From: Sporosarcina limicola | Lineage (GTDB): Bacteria; Bacillota; Bacilli; Bacillales_A; Planococcaceae | Reading direction: 5' to 3' | Length of the DNA: 58,194 nt | Assembly (NCBI RefSeq): GCF_014873855.1 | Contig: NZ_JADBEL010000012.1 | Location: 67,689 to 125,882, forward strand | The notes under the pieces: generated by a model | Databases searched by the model: none | What the model was told of the DNA's origin: nothing | Seen by the model: only the letters and a program-made list of their open reading frames with translations | Shown: positions 46,018-55,570 of the stretch, in pieces | How positions within the stretch are numbered: the first letter of the stretch is position 1 | Layout of the letters: every line of letters starts with the position of its first letter | Made by a program: the position numbers and the translations under genes

Positions 46018-47244
46018 ATGAAAGAAAAATTGATTGAGCGCCTTATACGCTACGCAGAAATCGATACTGAATCGAATGCGGCAAGTTCATCTACCCCATC
46101 GACAATGGGACAATGGGATTTGTTACATGTACTGCAAAAAGAGCTTGCTGACATCGGGTTACAAGAAATTACACTGGACGACAATGGCTATCTATTTGCG
46201 ACGCTTCCAGCTAATACAGATCGCGATGTGCCTGTCATCGGATTCCTTGCCCATGTCGATACAACAACCGACTATACAGGGAAAAACGTTAAACCACAGC
46301 GAATCGACAACTATGATGGAAATGACATACAACTAAATATCGATATAGCCATGAAAGTAAATGACTTTCCCGAATTAAAAAATTACGTCGGACATACCCT
46401 CATTACAACAGACGGTACGACCTTGCTGGGTGCTGATAATAAAGCGGGGATTGCCGAAATCATGACAGCGATGGAGTTCTTATTGGCTAACCCGGATTTT
46501 AAACACGGTAAATTACGCATCGCATTTACGCCGGATGAAGAAATCGGACGTGGACCACATAAATTTAACGTGGACGAATTCGGCGCAAAATATGCCTATA
46601 CAATGGACGGAGGACCCCTTGGCGAACTGCAATATGAGAGCTTCAACGCGGCAAGTGCACGGGTCACTCTTCGTGGTAAAAGCGTACATCCAGGTTCCGC
46701 GAAAGATAAATTAGTGAATTCCATTTTGTTAGCCAATCAATTCCAAGCTGCAATGCCAACGGATGAGGTTCCAGAAAAGACGGATGGCCACGAAGGATTT
46801 ATCCATTTGATGAAGTTTAACGGATCTATCGAGGAGACAACACTTAACTACATCATCCGGTATTTCGATCGTGATACGTTCGCGGCGAGAAAACAGCTAA
46901 TGCTTGAGACGACTGACCAGTTGAAAAAGGAATATGGCGAGGAAGCTGTAACGCTTGAAATCGCGGATCAATATTTCAATATGGGCGAAAAAATCGAGCC
47001 TGTCATGGAAATTGTCGATATCATGTCCGATGCTTTCAAAAAACTTGCTATCGAACCGAATATAGTCCCGATACGTGGTGGAACTGACGGCTCGCAACTA
47101 TCCTATATGGGCATGCCAACGCCGAACATTTTCACTGGCGGCGAAAATTACCACGGTAAATACGAGTATATTTCAGCCGATAATATGGTAAAAGCGACGC
47201 ATGTTATTATCGAAGCAGTCCAACTGTTCGAAGAGCGCGCATAA
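46018..47244 (+). CDS. pepT: Peptidase T (tripeptide aminopeptidase)
   Basis: This 408-residue M20B metallopeptidase has the zinc ligands in [21 protein letters not shown] and [11 protein letters not shown], with the dimerisation domain between. The C-terminal part has [26 protein letters not shown]. It removes N-terminal residues from tripeptides in the cytoplasm. TAGGAGG precedes ATG 46018. It lies 38 bases after the YhhN-type gene and 12 bases before the exporter gene, so the three may form one transcript. Confidence 0.95.
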   Translation: MKEKLIERLIRYAEIDTESNAASSSTPSTMGQWDLLHVLQKELADIGLQEITLDDNGYLFATLPANTDRDVPVIGFLAHVDTTTDYTGKNVKPQRIDNYDGNDIQLNIDIAMKVNDFPELKNYVGHTLITTDGTTLLGADNKAGIAEIMTAMEFLLANPDFKHGKLRIAFTPDEEIGRGPHKFNVDEFGAKYAYTMDGGPLGELQYESFNAASARVTLRGKSVHPGSAKDKLVNSILLANQFQAAMPTDEVPEKTDGHEGFIHLMKFNGSIEETTLNYIIRYFDRDTFAARKQLMLETTDQLKKEYGEEAVTLEIADQYFNMGEKIEPVMEIVDIMSDAFKKLAIEPNIVPIRGGTDGSQLSYMGMPTPNIFTGGENYHGKYEYISADNMVKATHVIIEAVQLFEERA

Positions 47245-47256
47245 GGGGGTTCCCGC

Positions 47257-48219
47257 ATGAAGGCAATATGGATTGGTATACTCTCCTCCGTATTTTTCGC
47301 AGTCACATTCGTTTTAAATAGATCCATGGAATTATCGGGAGGAAGCTGGCTTTGGAGCGCTTCTCTCCGCTATTTCTTTATGGTGCCATTTTTAGTTGCC
47401 ATCGTCGCTTACCGAAAAGGACTCGGTGATGTGAAAAGGGAAATGGTCGCGAAACCTGCCCCTTTCTTCATTTGGAGTGTCACGGCCTTCGTTCTCTTTT
47501 ACGCACCACTTACTTTCGCGGCAGCTTACAGCCCCGGATGGTTACTAGCCGGAACTTGGCAATTGACGATTGTGGCGGGGGTTTTGCTCGCTCCGTTATT
47601 CACAATTGTCGTGAAAACGCAGGATGGCGAGAAGAAAATCCGACATAAGATTCCTATCATTTCATTGGGCATCACATTGATTATTTTTGTCGGCGTCGTA
47701 CTCATTCAGATTCCGAATGCGAAAGATGTAGGAATGCAGACATTATTGCTCGGCATCTTACCTGTCATTGTAGCAGCTTTCGCCTATCCACTTGGCAATC
47801 GTAAAATGATGGGCTTGCTTAACGGGCGGCTTGATACATTTCAGCGGGTACTCGGCATGACACTTATGACCATTCCTATTTGGATTGGTTTTGCGATTTA
47901 CGCGTGGCAAACGGTTGGCCTTCCTTCTATGAATCAGGTTGGGCAATCATTCATCGTCGCCATCAGTTCCGGCGTTATCGCCACAACGCTCTTTTTCATG
48001 GCAACCGATCTTGTCCAAGGCGACCAAGGAAAGCTTGCGGCTGTTGAAGCAACCCAATCAACGGAGCTTATTTTTGCGATAATCGGTGAAATGTTTATTC
48101 TTGGCATTGCACTCCCTGGTCCGATTGCGCTCGTCGGTATCGCAATCATTATTATCGGAATGGCCTTACATAGTTACCAAACTGCACTTGCGAAGAAAAA
48201 ATTGCCCGCCACCGATTAG
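47257..48219 (+). CDS. DMT-superfamily multidrug-efflux-type transporter
   Basis: This 320-residue membrane protein has ten predicted helices in two EamA-like halves. It begins MKAIWIGILSSVFFAVTFVLNRSMELSGGSW and ends with ATQSTELIFAIIGEMFILG, which match the multidrug resistance efflux transporter branch (PF13536) of the DMT superfamily. AAGGGGG precedes ATG 47257. It is 12 bases after pepT. The exported compound is unknown. The stop lies within the terminator hairpin at 48196. Confidence 0.87.
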   Translation: MKAIWIGILSSVFFAVTFVLNRSMELSGGSWLWSASLRYFFMVPFLVAIVAYRKGLGDVKREMVAKPAPFFIWSVTAFVLFYAPLTFAAAYSPGWLLAGTWQLTIVAGVLLAPLFTIVVKTQDGEKKIRHKIPIISLGITLIIFVGVVLIQIPNAKDVGMQTLLLGILPVIVAAFAYPLGNRKMMGLLNGRLDTFQRVLGMTLMTIPIWIGFAIYAWQTVGLPSMNQVGQSFIVAISSGVIATTLFFMATDLVQGDQGKLAAVEATQSTELIFAIIGEMFILGIALPGPIALVGIAIIIIGMALHSYQTALAKKKLPATD

Positions 48220-48238
48220 AAGGTGCGGGCAATTTTTA
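48196..48238. terminator. Bidirectional terminator
   Basis: AAAAATTGCCCGC (from 48196) pairs with GCGGGCAATTTTT (48225-48237), with inner ACC/GGT. It serves the exporter gene and whatever reads leftward through array 3. Confidence 0.87.
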
Positions 48239-48580
48239 ATTGGTGCGGCGGGAATCCCCCCCGTCTCGGAGGTGGTTGTGGTTATCACCGCCTTGGTACA
48301 CTTTATCACCGCCTCGGGACGAGTTATCACCGCCTTGGTGCACTTTATCACCGCCTCGGGACGAGTTATCACCGCCTTGGTGCACTTTATCACCGCCTCG
48401 GGACGAGTTATCACCGCCTTGGTACACTTTATCACTGTCTCGGGACGAGTTATCACCGCCTTGGTACACTTTATCACCGTCTCGGGACGAGTTATCACCG
48501 CCTTGGTGCACTTTATCACCGCCTCGGGACGAGTTATCACCGCCTTGGTGCACTTTATCACCGCCACCGCCATAATTCAC
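48236..48580 (-). CDS. Possible repeat protein encoded by array 3
   Basis: Reading array 3 on the minus strand from ATG 48580 gives 114 residues: a glycine-rich start, about seven copies of the 14-residue unit KVHQGGDNSSRGGD, and a hydrophilic end before TAA at 48236. The frame begins 13 bases after the binding-lipoprotein gene on the same strand and stops directly at a terminator, which fits a last operon gene. However, AGGTGA is very close to the ATG, and the other frames are also open. The case is ambiguous. Confidence 0.35.
   Translation of the reverse strand: MNYGGGGDKVHQGGDNSSRGGDKVHQGGDNSSRDGDKVYQGGDNSSRDSDKVYQGGDNSSRGGDKVHQGGDNSSRGGDKVHQGGDNSSRGGDKVYQGGDNHNHLRDGGDSRRTN
48281..48564. 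repeat. Minisatellite array 3: 6.7 units of exactly 42 bp
   Basis: CTTGGT begins at 48292, 48334, 48376, 48418, 48460, 48502 and 48544. Each unit has two 21-bp halves ending alike in TTATCACCGC (48282, 48303, 48324 and so on). Variants are point changes only (GTGCAC/GTACAC, GCCTCGGG/GTCTCGGG). The array lies between convergent genes. All frames stay open on both strands because the unit is a multiple of three and lacks stops. Confidence 0.92.
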
Positions 48581-48593
48581 CTATTTCCCCGAT

Positions 48594-49703
48594 TCAATCC
48601 CGATCATATACCCCAATCATCTCGACTGCTTTCTCCGTTATCGACGTGTCAATTGCTTTGTCGAAGTCGATATCGCCTCGGATGGCGCCGTTTGCTTTAT
48701 AGGTATCGTATTGCTTTTTAATGTCGTCGATGAACATCTTGCCATCCGGATCTAGTCCAGTAACGTTCACTTTATCCCATAGCGCTGGGTCTTTCAGTGC
48801 TGTATGCATGGTCATGATTTCAATCACTTCATCTTTGCCTTCCCCTTTGATGAAGGCGTCGTTGTAATCACGAACCCCTTTCAAATAGGCAGACATGAAT
48901 CGTAACGAAATATCCTGTTCTTCACTCATAAATTTCGGCGATCCAAGTACCATCGCAATTTGAGATTCGGGTGCATAATCCGTCGCATCACCGAATCGGA
49001 CATGGAAACCTTTGTCGACACCCTGTGCGATGAGCGGCTCGATATTGAGTGCTGCATCGATTGTTCCAGACTCAATTGCACCGAGCATAGCACCGAAATC
49101 GCTGATGTGAACATATTCCACATCTTCTTCGGTCAAACCAGCATGCTTGAGCATTTCCTGGTAGATATAGCCGTCTATTGAATTTCGTGATGATACTGCA
49201 ATTTTCTTTCCTTTGAAATCGGGATAATCTTTTAATTCATCGACCATATGATTGCCGATGACAAAAGTAAAATAGGATTTTCCAGGCACATTATGCCCTT
49301 TATCCGCAATAATCTTTACGTCAATACCTTGCGCGATTGCGTTAAAAAATGATGCGGTTGAAACGCCGCCCGCAATGTCAACTTCCCCTGCGGCTAGTGC
49401 CGGAAGCATGTCATCACTATTCGCAAACTGCGCAAATTCCACTTCGATATTATAATCCTCGAAATACCCTTTCTCTTTTGCAATGTAAAAGCCCGCCCCA
49501 GACGCCGACCCATCTTCCGCAATGACCACTTTTGCCCTTTTATCGAGTGGCGCCAAATCCCCTGACGGATAAACTTCGGTCCCTTTTCCAGGCGTTTTAC
49601 CTTCTGTAACTGACTTCTCCGTCTCTTTCGGAGAGCAGGCACCCATTAGTAACACCAATGCGAATAATGAGATTAGCCAACCGCTTTTCATCCACCTCGC
49701 CAT
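48594..49703 (-). CDS. NitT/TauT-type ABC transporter substrate-binding lipoprotein
   Basis: This 369-residue protein has a lipoprotein signal (MARWMKSGWL, hydrophobic core, lipobox LMGAC) and an NMT1/THI5-SsuA-like body with ASGAGFYIAKEKGYFEDYNIEVEF and GEVDIAGGVSTASFFNAI. It should bind a small sulfonate, nitrate-like or pyrimidine ligand outside the membrane. ATG 49703 follows AAAAGGAGAGG; the frame extends further upstream without a site. The order permease, ATPase, binding protein is the reverse of ssuABC. The ligand is unknown. Confidence 0.88.
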   Translation of the reverse strand: MARWMKSGWLISLFALVLLMGACSPKETEKSVTEGKTPGKGTEVYPSGDLAPLDKRAKVVIAEDGSASGAGFYIAKEKGYFEDYNIEVEFAQFANSDDMLPALAAGEVDIAGGVSTASFFNAIAQGIDVKIIADKGHNVPGKSYFTFVIGNHMVDELKDYPDFKGKKIAVSSRNSIDGYIYQEMLKHAGLTEEDVEYVHISDFGAMLGAIESGTIDAALNIEPLIAQGVDKGFHVRFGDATDYAPESQIAMVLGSPKFMSEEQDISLRFMSAYLKGVRDYNDAFIKGEGKDEVIEIMTMHTALKDPALWDKVNVTGLDPDGKMFIDDIKKQYDTYKANGAIRGDIDFDKAIDTSITEKAVEMIGVYDRD

Positions 49704-49717
49704 AGAACCTCTCCTTT

Positions 49718-50506
49718 TCACTCGTCTTCCCGCCTTGACCGTTGCACTTCCTCTTGCAGGTGTTTCCATATGTCAATAAACCGTCCCGCCATGACCGGAT
49801 CTTCTCGAATGTCCTCCATCTTACGTGGGCGCGGCATATCCACAATAATTTCTTCTATAATTCTCCCCGGTTGCGAACTCATAAGGAGAATTCGGTCACT
49901 AAGCAATAACGCTTCGTCGATACTATGGGTGATGAACAGCACCGTCTTCCCCGTCTCCGACCAGATTGACAGCAATTCCTCCTGCAAGATGAATTTATTC
50001 TGTTCATCGAGCGCGGCGAACGGTTCATCCATCAAGAGGATTTCTGGGTCATTCGCAAACGCCCTTGCGATGCTCACCCGCTGCTTCATCCCACCCGACA
50101 GTTCTTTTGGATAAAGTGAAGAAAATTTTTCGAGCCCCGTCTTTTTCAAATAATACGTCGTCCGCTCTTTTACAATCTTCTTCGGCATATGACGCATTTT
50201 CAGTCCGAAAGCTACGTTCTCCTCTACAGTGAGCCATGGAATGATGCCTCTTTCCTGGAACACCATGGATTGGAGCGGACGTTCTTCGCCATCATTCGCA
50301 ATTGTGAATACACCGATACTCGGTTGTTCAAGTCCCGCCAAAATGCGGAGGAGCGTCGTCTTTCCGCATCCGCTCGGTCCAACAAGGCAGACGAATTCAC
50401 CGTCTCCGATTGTGAAACTAATATCATCAAGCGCTGTGACGCTCCCTTGTTTTTTATAGAATGCCTTCGTCAAATTGTGTATTTCAATCTTCGTTTTCCT
50501 TTCCAT
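49718..50506 (-). CDS. NitT/TauT-type ABC transporter ATPase
   Basis: This 262-residue ATPase has Walker A LVGPSGCGKTTLLR, signature LSGGMKQRVSIARA, Walker B ILLMDEPFAALDE and the H-loop FITHSIDEAL. This matches the SsuB/TauB subgroup. ATG 50506 follows GGAGGTGAGCGG, and a longer frame would run into the permease gene. It lies 4 bases after the permease stop. Confidence 0.93.
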   Translation of the reverse strand: MERKTKIEIHNLTKAFYKKQGSVTALDDISFTIGDGEFVCLVGPSGCGKTTLLRILAGLEQPSIGVFTIANDGEERPLQSMVFQERGIIPWLTVEENVAFGLKMRHMPKKIVKERTTYYLKKTGLEKFSSLYPKELSGGMKQRVSIARAFANDPEILLMDEPFAALDEQNKFILQEELLSIWSETGKTVLFITHSIDEALLLSDRILLMSSQPGRIIEEIIVDMPRPRKMEDIREDPVMAGRFIDIWKHLQEEVQRSRREDE

Positions 50507-50510
50507 CCGC

Positions 50511-51332
50511 TCACCTCCACGGTAAAATCTTTTTCTGGATTCCTCGTAGCAACAGCGAGAATAGATAGCCGAAAAACGAAATAAGGATGAGCCCAACGTA
50601 CATTTCCTGCAATAAAAACGCTTTGTACGAAGTCCAAATTAGGTAGCCAATTCCAGACGTCGCACCCATCATTTCTGCAGCCACAATTGTCAGAAGCGCA
50701 ATCGCCTGCCCCATCTGAATTCCTTCCAGCATAACGGGCATCGCACCTGGCAAAGCGATTTTTAGGAAAAAATTTACTCTGCCTGCTCCATAATTTTTCG
50801 CTACGTCCAAATAGATAGAGTCAATGTTAATAACGCCGGCTGCTGTATTGATGACGACAGGGAAAAAGACACTTCCCGCAATCGTAACAACTTTCGACAA
50901 ATCCCCAATTCCGAAAAGAATGATCATAATTGGTAGCAAAGCAAGCGTAGGAATCGGCATGAGCGCCATGACAATCGGTGAAACGAAATGTCGGATTGGT
51001 GAATAGAGCCCCATGAGTAGCCCGACGATGATACCCGGAATGACACCCGCAAGAAATCCGACGAAAATCCGATACAAAGAAACGCCGATGTGACTTGCCA
51101 TCTCCCCGCTTGAGATCATTCCACAAAAAGTGTTTACGATAGCAGAGGGCGGTGGAAAGAAACGGATATCAATCATTCCTGTCCTCGACATGAATTCCCA
51201 TAGTAAAAGTAAGAATAATGGCGAGGCGATTGTCAACATCTGCTTTAGCCGTTCTTTCGTTTGCCTTTGTTTCCATTCACGCTGTTCAATTTCAAAAGAT
51301 TCATATCGAACAGCGGTCTCATCTCTTTTCAA
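50511..51332 (-). CDS. NitT/TauT-type ABC transporter permease
   Basis: This 273-residue membrane protein has six or more helices and the EAA-type loop KNYGAGRVNFFLKIALPGAMPVMLEGIQMG that contacts the ATPase (residues about 178-207). The N-terminus is a charged cytoplasmic stretch with KQRQTKERLKQ. It is the first gene of the three-gene transporter operon. The 137-base region upstream shows no clear riboswitch, so I cannot tie it to thiamine or sulfur control. Confidence 0.92.
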   Translation of the reverse strand: MKRDETAVRYESFEIEQREWKQRQTKERLKQMLTIASPLFLLLLWEFMSRTGMIDIRFFPPPSAIVNTFCGMISSGEMASHIGVSLYRIFVGFLAGVIPGIIVGLLMGLYSPIRHFVSPIVMALMPIPTLALLPIMIILFGIGDLSKVVTIAGSVFFPVVINTAAGVINIDSIYLDVAKNYGAGRVNFFLKIALPGAMPVMLEGIQMGQAIALLTIVAAEMMGATSGIGYLIWTSYKAFLLQEMYVGLILISFFGYLFSLLLRGIQKKILPWR

Positions 51333-51424
51333 CGTTCACCACCTCTTCATATAAATTGTATGTATCAGCCTAAAAAAGTGTGTTGGGCAAACACTTTGAA
51401 TCCAAGGTCTTTGGTATTTATTCG

Positions 51425-51457
51425 ATAAAAAACAACGTCCCAAGACTAAGGACGTTG
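51425..51457 (-). terminator. Terminator of the CoA-transferase gene
   Basis: CAACGTCC (51433-51440) pairs with GGACGTTG (51450-51457). On the minus strand TTTTTTAT follows. Confidence 0.82.
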
Positions 51458-51469
51458 CTTACTTAATTC

Positions 51470-52738
51470 TTAGAGAATTCCATTTTTCTTCGCTTCAAAC
51501 AATAATTCTTCACGGAACGATGGGTGTGCGATATCAATCAGTGCTTTTGCACGATCCGATAAAGACTTTCCGTAAAGACGAGCAATTCCGTACTCCGTTA
51601 CAATATTGTCAACATCATTTTTCGATGTCGTCACGACCGAACCGGGTGTCAGTTGTTGCCGAATGCGTGAAATGGTATCATTCTTCACCGTCGAATGCAT
51701 ACAAACATACCCTTTCCCGTGTTTTGCAAAACGTACACCACGAGCAAAATCAGCTTGTCCACCCGTTGATGAATAATAACGTCCCCCAATCGTTTCAGAA
51801 GCGCATTGCCCATAGAAATCGACTTCTGTCGTGGCATTGATGGACACAATTCGTTCTTCTTTTGCAATTTCCATTGGGTTATTCACATAACTTACAGGCA
51901 AAAACTCAATGGATGGATTTTTGTGAATGAAATCATACAACCGCTGCGTTCCAAATGCAAACGTCGTAACAATCTTCCCTTTATGAGTGAATTTCTCAGT
52001 GCCGCTAACCGCTCCAGATGCAACGAGATCGACAATGCCATCCGTCAGCATTTCCGTATGTATACCAAGATGACGATGACCCTTCAACATGCCCATAACC
52101 GCATTCGGGATGGCTCCAATCCCAATTTGAAGTGTATCACCATTTTTAATATCATTGGTAATGAACTCAGCAATTTTGATATCTTTTTCGCCAACTAAAG
52201 GCGCCTTCTCTTCCGTTAAATAGGCATCCTGTTCAATAAAACCTGCAATTTGGCTACTATGGATTTGATTCTCACCAAACGTATGCGGCATATGCTTATT
52301 CACTTCTAAAACGAACGGCATATGGCCGATAAATTCGGAAACATAATCCGCCTGTGTCCCAAGTGAAAAGTAACCATGTTCATCCATTGGGGAGGCAACC
52401 GTCATGACCATTGACATATTCGTCGTCGACTTCAGCATACGCGGAACTTCATGGAATACATTTGGAACAAGCTCTACTTGTCCTGCCTGGTACGCTTTCC
52501 GTGTGGCTCCACTTAAAAAGTAGGAAACATGTGACAAATGGTTTTTCATTTCTCCTGTAATATAGCTACGTTCTCTTAGCGCTAACATCTGATGAATTTT
52601 CACGTTTTGTAATTTCAAATAATTCTCTTCCAAAATATCGAGCAGGCCATGTGGCTCCCCATTCGCAATCGGAACAATAATATCCGCCTCTTTGCCAATC
52701 AAACCGATGATTTCCTCTTTACTCAATTGCTTCGTCAT
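51470..52738 (-). CDS. Acetyl-CoA hydrolase/transferase family (Cat1/4-hydroxybutyrate CoA-transferase-like)
   Basis: This 422-residue CoA-transferase has NGEPHGLLDILEENY, the middle GIGAIPNAVMGMLKGHRHLGIHTEM, and ATTEVDFYGQCASETIGGRYYSSTGGQADFARG, which contains the catalytic-region Glu. Members move CoA between acetate, succinate, 4-hydroxybutyrate or propionate. ATG 52738 follows GGAGTGG; the frame extends to 52804 without support. It is a single gene with its own terminator. The preferred acid cannot be told from sequence. Confidence 0.88.
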   Translation of the reverse strand: MTKQLSKEEIIGLIGKEADIIVPIANGEPHGLLDILEENYLKLQNVKIHQMLALRERSYITGEMKNHLSHVSYFLSGATRKAYQAGQVELVPNVFHEVPRMLKSTTNMSMVMTVASPMDEHGYFSLGTQADYVSEFIGHMPFVLEVNKHMPHTFGENQIHSSQIAGFIEQDAYLTEEKAPLVGEKDIKIAEFITNDIKNGDTLQIGIGAIPNAVMGMLKGHRHLGIHTEMLTDGIVDLVASGAVSGTEKFTHKGKIVTTFAFGTQRLYDFIHKNPSIEFLPVSYVNNPMEIAKEERIVSINATTEVDFYGQCASETIGGRYYSSTGGQADFARGVRFAKHGKGYVCMHSTVKNDTISRIRQQLTPGSVVTTSKNDVDNIVTEYGIARLYGKSLSDRAKALIDIAHPSFREELLFEAKKNGIL

Positions 52739-52944
52739 GGTACTTTCCACTCCTAATAAGTCCGTAGATTCTCCTATTATATACGAAACTGAGCGACCGC
52801 TCAACTTGTGTGCGTTCTGGAAATAACGCTATACTAAGCATATGATGAGGTATGGGATGGCGACAAAGATCGGCTTCTTTTGGCGCAAAAGATATTCCAG
52901 GGCTTATGCAATGCGGATTCTGTCCGTTGAAATGAAGCGTTTGT

Positions 52945-53223
52945 TCACTCTTTCCTATACGCATTGAACCAGACTTTTAGTGAATAAATCGTTCCACTTG
53001 CAGCCCCGCCGTAAAAGAAGCCCATGAAGATACCAGCGGGTAAATTACCCGAATGGCTTATAAATATTGCTAACACAAGCCCAGCCGCTGTCGCAGCCGT
53101 TGAAAACCAACTTTCGGAAAGCTTAAAAAACATCCTTAGTAAAAAAACAATTATAAGAATGATTGGAACCGCCAAGAGAGCATCCCAGATATTTGTATGG
53201 ATTACAGGTAATTCATTGTACAT
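52945..53223 (-). CDS. Small membrane protein of unknown function
   Basis: This 92-residue protein has three predicted helices (about 12-32, 40-58 and 62-82). The last contains GIFMGFFYGGAASGTIYSL, a glycine-rich helix suited to packing. A basic C-terminus follows. AAAAGGAT lies 8 bases before the ATG. No family was recognised. It lies upstream of the CoA-transferase gene on the same strand but 206 bases away, with no clear link. Confidence 0.6.
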   Translation of the reverse strand: MYNELPVIHTNIWDALLAVPIILIIVFLLRMFFKLSESWFSTAATAAGLVLAIFISHSGNLPAGIFMGFFYGGAASGTIYSLKVWFNAYRKE

Positions 53224-53340
53224 AAAATCAATCCTTTTAGATTAAAGAATGCCCTGTTTTCTCAGCTTCATGCATGTGAATTAAGGATTACAGTGTATAC
53301 TGAACGTATAGATTTATCGTATTCTTAGGAAAGGAGAAGA

Positions 53341-53481
53341 TTGCATGCAGCTTCAAAAAATAACCGATTTGAAAGAACAGACAAAGGAAATATAGAACCT
53401 TTTTCCGCATTAATCGTGTCGGAAGTAGAGCGAAGCTTATTGATGATGGATAAGGCTATTAAAGGCCATTTGTATAAATAA
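53341..53481 (+). CDS. Candidate small protein (46 residues) ahead of the CHY zinc-finger gene
   Basis: A TTG at 53341 follows AAAGGAG closely (4-5 bases) and opens 46 codons ending TAA at 53481. The product is hydrophilic at first (ASKNNRFERTDKGN) and then amphipathic-helical (SALIVSEVERSLLMMDKAIK), a sensible protein pattern. Another ATG at 53345 in a different frame gives only 16 codons. The next gene starts 22 bases later, so the two may be cotranscribed. The family was not recognised. Confidence 0.45.
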   Translation: MHAASKNNRFERTDKGNIEPFSALIVSEVERSLLMMDKAIKGHLYK

Positions 53482-53503
53482 ATGTGATTGGAAGAGACTT
53501 CTT

Positions 53504-53833
53504 ATGATAATTACAGGTCATACAGTACGTGGCGCTGTTATCGATGATGAAACCCGTTGTACGCATTACCATTCTGAAATTGATCGGATTGCTATTAAGT
53601 TCTATTGCTGCGACATGTACTTTCCTTGTTATGAATGCCATGAAGAGAACGGATGCGACAATCCGAAAGTATGGCCAAAAGAAAAATTTGATGAAAAAGC
53701 CATTCTTTGCGGCACCTGTGGACATGAGTTAACTGTTTCGGAGTATTTGGATTGTAAATCGGAATGTCCTGCGTGTTCAGCTGCATTTAATCCGGGCTGT
53801 GGTTCGCATCGAAATTTGTATTTTGAATCGTAA
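53504..53833 (+). CDS. CHY-type zinc-finger protein
   Basis: This 109-residue protein carries the CHY zinc-finger pattern. Ligands are visible in RCTHYHSEIDRIAIKFYCC, FPCYECHEENGC, LCGTCGHELTVSEYLDC and CPACSAAFNPGCGSH. These provide enough Cys and His for three zinc sites. The bacterial stand-alone CHY proteins have no settled role; the eukaryotic domain belongs to RCHY1-type ubiquitin ligases. GGAAGAGA precedes ATG 53504. The length covers the whole domain, so the gene looks intact. Confidence 0.88.
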   Translation: MIITGHTVRGAVIDDETRCTHYHSEIDRIAIKFYCCDMYFPCYECHEENGCDNPKVWPKEKFDEKAILCGTCGHELTVSEYLDCKSECPACSAAFNPGCGSHRNLYFES

Positions 53834-53938
53834 AAAGGCGTATACCCAATCAACAGGTGTGCTTCTTCCGAATACACCACTACTATTGCTGAAATCGTGT
53901 CATTTTGGTATATTTACGTTAGAAATAAGATATATTAA

Positions 53939-54067
53939 AAAGACCGCCTGGTGCTGGTACACCAAAACGGTCTTCGATTGCAACAAAATAATATCGCTTC
54001 AAAGGCGATTAGCACGACGGAGTAAACCGCTCTAGGCTTAGTGGCTCAAAGGCGGTTTACTTTTTTC
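53939..54067 (+). terminator. Two successive hairpins between the CHY gene and the kinase remnant
   Basis: The first is AAGACCG/CGGTCTT (53940-53946, 53968-53974) with inner TGGTG/CACCA; its T-run is better on the minus strand. The second is AGTAAACCGC/GCGGTTTACT (54021-54030, 54052-54061) followed by TTTTTT, a good plus-strand terminator. Confidence 0.75.
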
Positions 54068-54089
54068 TGGAAATTTACATGACAATGCA

Positions 54090-55049
54090 ATGACCTTTAC
54101 AATTAGCATGGAGAATCCAATCATTATTACATTATCAATACTTTTTTTAAAAAAACATGATAATAAATACCACTCTTTCATTGTTAACATGTTTTTCTCT
54201 TCTATGAACAAACGCATTAGGAAATTGAATCACGCGCTCAATCAACTGAACATTTATGGTGATGTTATTGTACTGGAGGATAATGCTAAAGACGAAATCG
54301 GACAACTAACCAAACACTACAATTCAATGGCACAAAGAATTCAAAATCAGGCTACTGAAATTGCTCAATTTGAAAGTAGACGTAAGCAATTATTATCTAA
54401 TCTTTCACATGATTTGCGTACGCCGTTAACAATGATTTTAGGGTATGCTGAAACGATTCGGAACGGTCTATACAAAGACAAAATGGAATTACAAGCAAGC
54501 GCGAAAATTATTTTGCAGCGCTCTCGATATATGGACAAGCTACTCGATCAATTACTCGACTTAACAAAAAAAAATGTCGAAACCCTTACACTTCATCTCG
54601 CCTCACACAACGTATCTGAGCAATTGAGAAAAATTGTAGCGGAATACTTACTATTCTTAGATGGACAAAATTATTCGGTCCCTGTTGATATCCCGGATAC
54701 AGAGATTGAAGCTTTCATTGATGCGGAACTCATTGAACGTGTAATACGTAATTTGCTAGACAATGCGGTGCGTTACGGAAAAAGTGGCCATTATCTAGGA
54801 ATAATTCTCGAGGAAACGCAACATGATATAAAGATTGGCATAAAAGATAAAGGAAAAGGAATCGAACTAGGGGAACAGGAAAAAATCTTCGAGCGATTTT
54901 ACCGGGCAGATGGGAGTCGAAAAGGCGAAGGACTTGGAATCGGTCTTTCAATCGTCAAAGAAATTGTTGAATTGCATCATGGCAGCATAAATTTGACAAG
55001 CGTTCCCTATGAACAAACGATTTTTTTAATAACACTACCTAAAAACTAA
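54090..55049 (+). pseudogene. Sensor histidine kinase lacking its sensor and regulator (5'-truncated)
   Basis: The frame gives 319 residues. It joins an unrelated-looking start (about 1-30) to the end of a membrane helix (SFIVNMFFSSMNKRIRKL), a HAMP domain, and a complete kinase core with LSHDLRTPLTMILGYAET, DNAVRYGKSGHYL and GLGIGLSIVKEIVELHHG. No ribosome site precedes ATG 54090, a terminator lies just upstream, and no response regulator is adjacent. The likeliest reading is a kinase gene that lost its 5' part and partner by deletion. The catalytic residues remain, so expression of a soluble fragment cannot be excluded. Confidence 0.7.
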
Positions 55050-55570
55050 ATAGAAAAACGTGTACCTTTTTCAGAGCAATGTGTGCGCTTTTTGTATGGA
55101 AATGTACGAAAAGTGTACAAATTCGTGCAGGAAACGGACTGTTTTTTCCTACAATCAATTATTCAAGAAACGGATTTAGCCATTTTAATGCATCGTTTTT
55201 ATTTCATTTAATCAACTTTTTCTTCAAATTTTATACGAAAGTTTTCCGCACAAGTAAAAATACACGACATTTTTTTAATATCAAGGCAAAAAATTCGTTG
55301 GAAAATCTGAAGCACGAAAAATTTCCTTAGCAAAAAAGTCGTTTGGCAGAAATGACATACGACTTAAAAATCAATAAGTGCCATTCCGAACGTTTTTTGA
55401 AGTACTAATTTGAAGCATTCGGATTGGCACCCTATTTATAAATATGTTGTATATCGATTCCGCTAAATGAGGAAAATTACGTTTAAAAGTATTGGCTCTA
55501 ATTTTTTTTATGCAGTCGAAGAAAACTTACATACTTTGATTGATATACATTTCCAATCGACATGCAGCAA
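55050..55570. other. Intergenic region without a recognised gene
   Basis: Short open frames here have no ribosome site or recognisable product. I see AT-rich sequence only, with no clear operator or RNA fold. Confidence 0.4.

Noticed and set aside
48086..48721. Plus-strand frames through array 3
   Set aside because: The 42-bp unit lacks stops in several frames. These frames overlap known genes and have no ribosome site.
51333..51424. Riboswitch (for example TPP) before the NitT/TauT-type transporter
   Set aside because: No conserved thi-box or other leader motif is visible, so the ligand is left open.
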